This document shows positions 1 to 5,219 of a DNA stretch of 7,979 nt, piece by piece (within the stretch, counting starts at the first letter, position 1; the number at the start of each line of letters is the position of its first letter). The DNA comes from Solirubrobacterales bacterium. GTDB lineage: Bacteria > Actinomycetota > Thermoleophilia > Solirubrobacterales > Solirubrobacteraceae. The DNA lies in NCBI GenBank assembly GCA_019240015.1, contig JAFAZB010000416.1, forward strand, positions 1-7,979, in the 5' to 3' direction. The notes beneath the pieces are model-generated. The model had not been told where the DNA came from. It worked only from the letters and a program-made list of their open reading frames with translations, and made no database searches. A program made the translations under genes and the position numbers.

Positions 1-232
1 CCCGATGGACCTCGACATCATGGCTTCGGTCCAGGAGCAGATCATCGGCAACTGCCTGTGCGTGCTCGGCGATGCGATGGCGATGCCAATCGGCTCGATG
101 GTCGAGAAGTTCCGCTCCGAGCTCGAGGCCGAGATCGAGCACGCCCGGGAGCGCGCCGGGGGCGGCCCGCTCGAGGACGTGATCCCGATCGGCGTCGCCG
201 ACGAGCACGCCGGCCCGATCCCGGTCCACTAG
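1..232 (+). CDS. nuoF: NADH-quinone oxidoreductase subunit F, C-terminal fragment
   Basis: This is the 3' end of nuoF; the frame is open from the left edge (first full codon at base 2) to TAG at 230-232. NuoF is the NADH-oxidising, FMN-binding subunit of complex I and also carries [4Fe-4S] cluster N3. Visible here is the end of the C-terminal N3 domain. The motif NCLCVLGDAMAMPIGSMV, followed by KFRSELEAEIEHA, matches the family pattern C-x-LGD...FR.E.E..I. The Cys before VLGD (codon at 59-61) fits the fourth N3 ligand; the other three and the FMN/NADH fold lie upstream, outside the window. An acidic tail of about 30 residues follows. The gap to nuoG is 36 bases, with no terminator-like hairpin seen. 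Identity is supported by the motif and by the nuoG-M genes that follow directly. Confidence 0.93.
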   Translation, partial: PMDLDIMASVQEQIIGNCLCVLGDAMAMPIGSMVEKFRSELEAEIEHARERAGGGPLEDVIPIGVADEHAGPIPVH

Positions 233-268
233 CCGGTGCGTCCGCGCCAGCACTCCTCACGCTGACCG

Positions 269-2701
269 ATGCCGCGGCCCGAGCACAAGACGATCCAACT
301 CACGATCGACGGTCGCGAGGTCACCGCGCGCGAGGGGATGATGCTGCTCGACGCCGCCAAGCACGGCGACATCGAGATCCCCTACTTCTGCTACCAGCCG
401 AAGCTCGGCAACCCCGTGGGTGCATGCCGGATGTGCCTGGTGGAGATCGAGGGGATCCCCAAGCTCCAGACCTCGTGCTCGACTCCGGTCAAGGATGGGA
501 TGGTGGTCCACACCGAGACCGACCGCGTGCGTCACGCCCAGAACGCGATCGTCGAGTTCCTGCTGGTCAACCATCCGCTCGACTGCCCGGTGTGCGACAA
601 GGGCGGCGAGTGCCCGCTCCAGGACATCACCTTCGGGTGGGGCCTGGGCCGCTCGCGCTTCATCGAGCCCAAGCGGCACTTCGTCAAGCCGCTGGCCCTC
701 TCGCCGCTGATCGCGATCGACCGCGAGCGGTGCATCCTCTGCTACCGCTGCGTGCGCTTCTCGCAGGAGATCTCCGAGGACTACCAGCTGGTGTTCGCCG
801 AGCGCGGCGCCGACACGCTCGTCGCGACGCATGACGGCCACCCCTACGTGGCCCCGTTCAGCGGCAACATCGTCGAGCTGTGTCCGGTGGGGGCGCTGAC
901 CTCGAGGCCGTACCGGTTCCGCGCCCGCCCCTGGGACAACGAGGGCGCCGGCGGAATCTGCACCCTGTGCCCATCGCAGTGCAACGTCGAGCTCACCGTG
1001 CGCGACGAGAAGGTGATGCGGGTCCTGGCCCGCGACCATCCCGAGGTCGACGACGGCTGGCTGTGCGACAAGGGGCGCTTCGCCTATCAGTCGATCCACG
1101 TCGACGAGCGGATCACGGCTCCCCTCGCCCGGGACGGCGGCTCGCTGCGGGAGGTCTCCTGGGAGCGGGCGCTGGAGCTGGCCGGCGGCTTGGCCCGGCA
1201 CAAGGGACACGTCGGCGCGCTCGTCGGCGGCCAGGCGACCAACGAGGAGGGCTTCCTGCTCCAGCGGCTGCTGCGCGAAGGCCTCGGGTCGAACGACATC
1301 GACTCGCGCGGCGGCGGTCCGGTCGACGTCGAGCTCGCCCGCGCGCTGGCAGCGCCGTCGCTGCAAGCCTCGGTCCCCGACATCGAGTTCGCTCACACGG
1401 TGCTGGTGCTGGGATGCGAGCCGCTCGACGACGCCCCGATCATCGACCTCTGGATCCGCAAGGGGGTCCGGCGCCGCGGCGTCCAGCTCGCCGTCGCCAG
1501 CTCGCGACCGAGCGCGCTCGACGTCAACGCGACCTTCACGGTGCGCTACCCGCCCGGCGCAGAGGCCGGCTTCCTGGCCGAGCTCGACGCGGCGCTCGCG
1601 GGCGGTGATGCCCCCCAAGACCGCCGGGAGCTGGCCTCGCTGCTGCGCGAGGTCGGCGAGGACGTGGTGATCCTGTGGGGAGAGCGGCTCGGGGCGCAGG
1701 CGCTCCCGGCGCTGCTGAGCATCGCCGGCCGGCTGGGGCTCGCCGATCGTCCCGGCGCGGGGCTGCTCGAGATCCCCTGCGGTGCAAATGGCCGAGGACT
1801 GCGTGAAGCCGGGGCGGTCCCCGACGCCGGACCCGGCTACCGGGCGGTGGATGCTCCCGGGCGCGGCGCCGCAGAGATCGCCGGAGCCGCCGCGGACGGC
1901 GACGTGCACGCGCTGTACCTGTTCCAGACCGACCCGGTTCGGGAGCTCCCCGATCGAGGCCTGTGGGAGCAGGCGCTGCACCGCGCGAGCCTGGTCGTCG
2001 CACACGCATCGGTGCTCACCGAGGGGCTGCGCGAGCACGCCAACGTGATCTTCCCGGCGGAGTCCTACGCCGAGAAGGAAGGGACGATCGTGCATCCCGA
2101 CGGTCGGCTCCAGCGGCTGCGTCAGGCGATCGCCCATCCCGAGCAGGTCCGCGCGGGTTGGTCGGTGCTGGTCGACGTGGCGCGCGCGGTGGGCCAGGAG
2201 ATGGACGTCTTGACCAGCTCGATGGCGTTCGCACAACTCCTCGCGGCGGTTCCCTTCTACGAAGGTCTGACGCTCGAGGCGATCGGCGGCCGCGGTCTGC
2301 GCTGGCCGGCGCGCGAGCAGGCGAGGGCGTTTCCCGGTGGCGCTCGCCCTCAAGCACCGGGCTCCGAAGCATCGGACGGTCGCGATGCTCCCGCCGCGAG
2401 CGACGGCCAACTGCGGCTCGGTACCTATCGCCCGATCTGGGCCGCCCCCGAAGTCGAGATCTCCCCGGCGCTTCACTTCGCGGTCGCCGAGCAGCAGCTC
2501 GAGCTATCGCCTCGGGATGCCGCGCGGCTGGGGCTCGGGCACGGCGAGACCGTGGTCGTGGCGCAGAACGGGAAGCAGCTCCGGGCCAAGGCCGCGGTGC
2601 GCACCGGCGTGCCGCCGGGGACCGCGTTCCTCGCCGAGGGGATCGCGGCGCAGTCGGCCAACGCGCTCACCGAGCCGTTCGTGGAGGTGCGAAAGCCGTG
2701 A
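269..2701 (+). CDS. nuoG: NADH-quinone oxidoreductase subunit G (810 aa)
   Basis: NuoG is the large peripheral-arm subunit that relays electrons from NuoF towards NuoI. The N-terminal [2Fe-2S] domain has C41, C53, C56 and C70 (cluster N1b). The next domain has H102, C106, C109 and C115, the His-plus-three-Cys set of N5. C155, C158, C161 and C205 supply N4. C231, C234, C238 and C266 form the CxxCx3Cx27C set of the extra cluster N7, found only in some bacterial NuoG proteins. From about residue 275 the protein follows the molybdopterin-oxidoreductase fold, with the segment FQTDPVRELP near 552 and FPAESYAEKEGTIVHPDGR near 595-613. A Pro/Ala/Ser/Gly-rich linker (about 689-713) precedes a C-terminal dinucleotide-binding-like beta domain (about 730-810). 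In complex I this fold carries no molybdenum. The ATG at 269 is chosen because an in-frame TGA lies at 263-265; no clear Shine-Dalgarno precedes it. The end overlaps nuoH by 4 bases. Confidence 0.96.
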   Translation: MPRPEHKTIQLTIDGREVTAREGMMLLDAAKHGDIEIPYFCYQPKLGNPVGACRMCLVEIEGIPKLQTSCSTPVKDGMVVHTETDRVRHAQNAIVEFLLVNHPLDCPVCDKGGECPLQDITFGWGLGRSRFIEPKRHFVKPLALSPLIAIDRERCILCYRCVRFSQEISEDYQLVFAERGADTLVATHDGHPYVAPFSGNIVELCPVGALTSRPYRFRARPWDNEGAGGICTLCPSQCNVELTVRDEKVMRVLARDHPEVDDGWLCDKGRFAYQSIHVDERITAPLARDGGSLREVSWERALELAGGLARHKGHVGALVGGQATNEEGFLLQRLLREGLGSNDIDSRGGGPVDVELARALAAPSLQASVPDIEFAHTVLVLGCEPLDDAPIIDLWIRKGVRRRGVQLAVASSRPSALDVNATFTVRYPPGAEAGFLAELDAALAGGDAPQDRRELASLLREVGEDVVILWGERLGAQALPALLSIAGRLGLADRPGAGLLEIPCGANGRGLREAGAVPDAGPGYRAVDAPGRGAAEIAGAAADGDVHALYLFQTDPVRELPDRGLWEQALHRASLVVAHASVLTEGLREHANVIFPAESYAEKEGTIVHPDGRLQRLRQAIAHPEQVRAGWSVLVDVARAVGQEMDVLTSSMAFAQLLAAVPFYEGLTLEAIGGRGLRWPAREQARAFPGGARPQAPGSEASDGRDAPAASDGQLRLGTYRPIWAAPEVEISPALHFAVAEQQLELSPRDAARLGLGHGETVVVAQNGKQLRAKAAVRTGVPPGTAFLAEGIAAQSANALTEPFVEVRKP
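2683..2687 (+). promoter_or_regulatory. Shine-Dalgarno site for nuoH
   Basis: GGAGG lies inside the last codons of nuoG, 10 bases before the GTG at 2698. It supports this start over any upstream codon in the long open frame. The site implies that ribosomes re-initiate on nuoH while finishing nuoG. Confidence 0.65.
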
Positions 2702-3717
2702 TCGCGTTCGCGAACGTGTCCTACTTCGAGCCTTGGTGGATCCAGATCATCAAGGGGCTGGTGATCTTCGGCGTCGCGTTCGCGATCCTGCCGTTGCTGA
2801 CGATCTACGAGCGCAAGCTGCTCGGTCGATTCCAGGGGCGCTATGGCCCGAACCGGGTGGGCCCGTTCGGGCTCATGCAGCCGCTCGCCGAGATCATCAA
2901 GTTCGCCACCAAGGAGCCCTCACGTCCCACCACATCGGTCGGGTACCTGTACCGGATCGCCCCGATGATCGCGATCCTGACCGCGGTCGCGGCGCTGGCG
3001 CTGGTCCCGTTCGGCGACGTCCAGCACATCTTCGGCCGGCGGGTGGGCCTTTACGGGATCGACGTCTCGATCGGGCCGCTGTACGTGTTCGCGTTCGCCG
3101 GGATCTCGTTCTACGGGGTGATGCTGGGCGGCTGGGCTTCGGGCTCGAAGTACTCCTTCCTGGGCGCGATGCGAGGCGCGGCCCAGCTGATCTCATACGA
3201 GGTCTCTCAGGGACTGGCGCTGGTCGGGGTGATCATCACCGCGGGAACGCTGTCGCTCACCGGGATCGTCCATGCGCAGGGCGGGATGTGGTACTTCATC
3301 CCCCAGCTGGCCGGTTTCCTGGTGTTCATGGTGGCCTCGTTCGCGGAGACAAACCGGGCGCCATTCGACCTGATCGAAGCCGACGCCGAGCTGGTCGCCG
3401 GCTACTTCACCGAGTACGGCGGCACCTCGTTCGTGGCCTACCTGTTCGCGGAGTACATGAACATGATGGTGGTCTCCGGGATCGCGGTGACGATGTTCTT
3501 CGGCGGGTGGCTGTTGCCGTTCGGGATCCATCCCCCGGGCTGGGTCGACCCGCTCGTGGTGATCGCCAAGATGATGGCGTTCGTGACCTTCTTCATCTGG
3601 GTTCGAGCGACGCTGCCGCGGCTGCGCTACGACCAGCTGATGGCCTTCGGGTGGAAGGTGCTGCTGCCGTTGGCGACGCTCAACCTGTTGGTGACGGCGA
3701 TCGTGGTGGTCTCGTGA
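2698..3717 (+). CDS. nuoH: NADH-quinone oxidoreductase subunit H (339 aa)
   Basis: NuoH (ND1) is the membrane subunit that forms the quinone cavity with NuoB/NuoD and links redox chemistry to the proton channels. About eight membrane segments can be drawn (near 14-36, 85-105, 125-145, 170-190, 200-216, 243-270, 285-302 and 320-338). Family motifs are IYERKLLGRFQGRYGPNRVG (37-55 region), SYEV with conserved E168, FAETNRAPFDL (215-225), and WVRATLPRLRYDQLM (301-315). Length is normal (E. coli about 325). The GTG at 2698 was chosen because it sits in a GTGA overlap with the nuoG stop, follows GGAGG at 2683-2687, and gives the expected short N-terminus; the frame is open far upstream only as a shadow of nuoG. 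Two deviations stand out: the usual FDLPEAE stretch reads FDLIEAD, and the usual QP(I/L)AD reads QPLAE (E65). Confidence 0.96.
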   Translation: MIAFANVSYFEPWWIQIIKGLVIFGVAFAILPLLTIYERKLLGRFQGRYGPNRVGPFGLMQPLAEIIKFATKEPSRPTTSVGYLYRIAPMIAILTAVAALALVPFGDVQHIFGRRVGLYGIDVSIGPLYVFAFAGISFYGVMLGGWASGSKYSFLGAMRGAAQLISYEVSQGLALVGVIITAGTLSLTGIVHAQGGMWYFIPQLAGFLVFMVASFAETNRAPFDLIEADAELVAGYFTEYGGTSFVAYLFAEYMNMMVVSGIAVTMFFGGWLLPFGIHPPGWVDPLVVIAKMMAFVTFFIWVRATLPRLRYDQLMAFGWKVLLPLATLNLLVTAIVVVS

Positions 3718-3740
3718 GCGCGGCCGGGAGCAGCCGATGA
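3714..3740 (+). other. Mini-ORF bridging nuoH and nuoI (8 codons)
   Basis: A GTG at 3714-3716 overlaps the nuoH stop as GTGA and opens a frame of eight sense codons (M-S-A-A-G-S-S-R) that ends with TGA at 3738-3740. That TGA overlaps the nuoI ATG (3737-3739) as ATGA. The 19-base gap between nuoH and nuoI is therefore spanned without a break in reading. It could be a re-initiation relay that couples the two genes, or chance: nuoI has its own Shine-Dalgarno within it. No protein function is proposed. Confidence 0.25.
3726..3730 (+). promoter_or_regulatory. Shine-Dalgarno site for nuoI
   Basis: GGGAG sits 6 bases before the ATG at 3737, a good spacing. It supports the ATG as the nuoI start and lies inside the short frame that bridges nuoH and nuoI. 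Confidence 0.6.
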
Positions 3741-4273
3741 GCCCCTACGACCCGGGCGAGGACGTGATCGAGGTGATCCGGGCGCCCGCCCCGGGTCCGA
3801 TCCGCGGCGCCTACCGAGTGTTCGGGGAGACGCTGCGCGGGCTGAAGACGACCTTCGCCCGGATCGTCGAGGGGCCGACCACGATCCAGTACCCCGAGGA
3901 GAAGACGCCCGTCTACCCGCGCTTCCGGGGACGCCACAAGCTGCACCGGTTCGAGGACACGGGGCTCGAGAAGTGCGTGGGCTGCTCGCTGTGTGCCGCC
4001 GCCTGCCCGGCCGACTGCATCCGCGTGGTGGCAGCCGAGAACACGCCCGAGCACCGGATCTCGGCCGGCGAGCGCTACGCCGCCGTGTACGAGATCAACA
4101 TCAGCCGCTGCATCTTCTGCGGGTACTGCGAGGTGGCCTGCCCGTTCGATGCGATCACGATGGGCCACGACTATGAGATGTCCGACTACACCCGCTCCGA
4201 CCTGATCTTCACCAAGGAGATGCTGCTCGCCGAGCCGATCGAGCGGACCCCGCTGCGCGCGGAGGGCGAGTGA
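3737..4273 (+). CDS. nuoI: NADH-quinone oxidoreductase subunit I (178 aa)
   Basis: NuoI is the 2[4Fe-4S] ferredoxin-like subunit (clusters N6a and N6b) that passes electrons from NuoG to the terminal cluster N2 in NuoB. It contains two CxxCxxCxxxCP motifs: C80, C83, C86, C90 and C125, C128, C131, C135. As in other 2[4Fe-4S] ferredoxins, each cluster should take three cysteines from one motif and the last from the other. Other family signatures are YPEEK (52-56), RFRGRHKL (62-69), CIFCGYCEVACPFDAI (125-140) and the tail YTRSDLIFTKEMLL. An amphipathic N-terminal part (about 18-48) should anchor it on the membrane-arm surface. The ATG start follows a good Shine-Dalgarno. The last codon overlaps nuoJ as GTGA. 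Everything looks canonical and full length. Confidence 0.96.
   Translation: MSPYDPGEDVIEVIRAPAPGPIRGAYRVFGETLRGLKTTFARIVEGPTTIQYPEEKTPVYPRFRGRHKLHRFEDTGLEKCVGCSLCAAACPADCIRVVAAENTPEHRISAGERYAAVYEINISRCIFCGYCEVACPFDAITMGHDYEMSDYTRSDLIFTKEMLLAEPIERTPLRAEGE
4261..4265 (+). promoter_or_regulatory. Shine-Dalgarno-like site for nuoJ
   Basis: GGAGG inside the final codons of nuoI lies 4 bases before the GTG at 4270. The spacing is a little short, but the site agrees with the GTGA overlap in marking this codon as the nuoJ start. Confidence 0.45.
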
Positions 4274-4920
4274 GCGCGGTCCTGTTCTTCGTCGCCGCGA
4301 TCGGCGCGATCACGGGGGCGATCGGCGTGGTCACGCTGCGCAACCCGTTCTACAGCGTGCTGGCGCTGGTGGGGCACCTGATCTGTCTGGCGGCGCTGTT
4401 CCTGCTGCTGCGGGCGGAGTTCGTGGCGGCGGCCCAGGTGGTCGTGTACGCCGGCGCGGTGATGGTGCTGTACGTGTTCGTGGTCGCCTACATCGGCGGC
4501 GGCGAGGAGACCACCGGCTTCGCCGCCCGCGGCGCCGGTGCGTTGCGGGTGGTGGGACCGCTGTTCGCGCTGGCGCTGGCGGTCGAGCTGTGCATCGCGA
4601 TGCTCGGCTCGGCGCTGAAGGGAATCTCCGGCAAGGGCGCCCCCTACGTCGCCGGGTTTGGCTCCCCCCGCCAGATCGGCCAGCTGTTCCTGACCAAGTA
4701 TCTGTTTCCGTTCGAGGTCGCCTCGCTGCTGCTGCTGGTCGCGGCGGTCGGCGCCGTGCTGCTTGCTCGCCGCCAGCGCGGACTCGAAGGGCCCGATCAG
4801 CAGCTCGAGGTGATGATCCGCGCTCCCCGTCCCGCCTACACCGGCACGATGGCCGAGGCCGCGGGCTCCGCGCGAGCGGCCGGTGCCACTGAGCCCGTCG
4901 GGGGCCCCGGAGCGACGTAG
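4270..4920 (+). CDS. nuoJ: NADH-quinone oxidoreductase subunit J (216 aa)
   Basis: NuoJ (ND6) is a small membrane subunit between NuoH and NuoK; its third helix takes part in the conformational coupling between the quinone site and the antiporter-like subunits. Five membrane segments can be drawn (about 2-23, 27-48, 52-77, 92-113, 146-168). The third contains the family signature EFVAAAQVVVYAGAVMVLY (50-68) with conserved Y60 and the glycine of the helix bulge. RNPFYSV (24-30) and the late motif GQLFLTKYLFPFEVASLLL (137-155) are also typical. A hydrophilic Ala/Gly/Pro-rich tail of about 45 residues follows helix five and is poorly conserved in the family. The start is GTG in a GTGA overlap with nuoI, and the TAG stop shares its last base with the nuoK start. 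Confidence 0.95.
   Translation: MSAVLFFVAAIGAITGAIGVVTLRNPFYSVLALVGHLICLAALFLLLRAEFVAAAQVVVYAGAVMVLYVFVVAYIGGGEETTGFAARGAGALRVVGPLFALALAVELCIAMLGSALKGISGKGAPYVAGFGSPRQIGQLFLTKYLFPFEVASLLLLVAAVGAVLLARRQRGLEGPDQQLEVMIRAPRPAYTGTMAEAAGSARAAGATEPVGGPGAT
4909..4912 (+). promoter_or_regulatory. Shine-Dalgarno site for nuoK
   Basis: GGAG in the last codons of nuoJ lies 7 bases before the GTG at 4920. It supports that GTG, which shares its first base with the nuoJ TAG. Confidence 0.5.
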
Positions 4921-5219
4921 TGGGAATCGGCTGGTACCTGGTGGTCTCGGCGATGGTCTTCTGCATCGGCGCCGGCGGCGTGCTGACGCGACGCAACCCG
5001 TTGGTGATCCTGCTCTGCCTGGAGCTGATGCTGAACGCCGCGAACCTCGCGCTGGTTGCCTTCTCACGGATGTGGGGCGGCGAGGATGGGCAGGTGTTCG
5101 CGCTGATCGTGATGGTCGTGGCGGCGTGCGAGGTGACAGTCGGGCTGGGCCTGATCGTCGCGATCCACCGCCGGCGCCTGCCGGTCAACGTCGACGAGCT
5201 GAACGAGCTCCAGGGATGA
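4920..5219 (+). CDS. nuoK: NADH-quinone oxidoreductase subunit K (99 aa)
   Basis: NuoK (ND4L) is the three-helix membrane subunit that links the NuoH/J region to NuoN. Its length is typical (about 100 aa). Helices are near 4-22, 27-49 and 58-83. The two buried glutamates needed for proton transfer in the family are present: E35 in ILLCLELMLNAANL and E71 in VVAACEVTVGLGL. The latter segment has Cys and Val around the Glu where Ala is common, a mild difference. The hydrophilic C-terminus is short. The start GTG overlaps the nuoJ stop by one base and the stop overlaps the nuoL ATG as ATGA, so nuoK should be translated in a coupled way with both neighbours. Confidence 0.95.
   Translation: MGIGWYLVVSAMVFCIGAGGVLTRRNPLVILLCLELMLNAANLALVAFSRMWGGEDGQVFALIVMVVAACEVTVGLGLIVAIHRRRLPVNVDELNELQG

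Noticed and set aside
236..265. Short GTG frame between nuoF and nuoG
   Set aside because: It overlaps neither neighbour and ends three bases before nuoG, so it lacks the arrangement seen at the other two gaps.
233..268. Possible promoter or terminator in the nuoF-nuoG gap
   Set aside because: Only 36 bases, with no convincing hairpin, T-run or promoter boxes; consistent with continuous transcription of the operon.
257..2476. A 739-codon open frame on the minus strand opposite nuoG
   Set aside because: Its product is Arg/Asp/Gly/Ala-rich with no recognisable domain, and it lies wholly opposite a clearly real nuoG. High GC with G/C third positions produces such stop-free antisense frames.
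1963..2697. N-terminal extension of nuoH by 245 codons
   Set aside because: The frame is open by chance within nuoG; the translated stretch is Arg/Gly-rich and unlike NuoH, whereas the GTG at 2698 has a Shine-Dalgarno and a 4-base overlap.
269..2701. NuoG as a molybdenum-dependent formate dehydrogenase subunit
   Set aside because: The fold is related, but the N1b/N5/N4/N7 ligand set and the surrounding nuoF-M genes fit complex I.
4883..5215. N-terminal extension of nuoL by 111 codons
   Set aside because: This stretch is the shadow of nuoK in another frame; the NuoL family N-terminus begins at the ATG at 5216.
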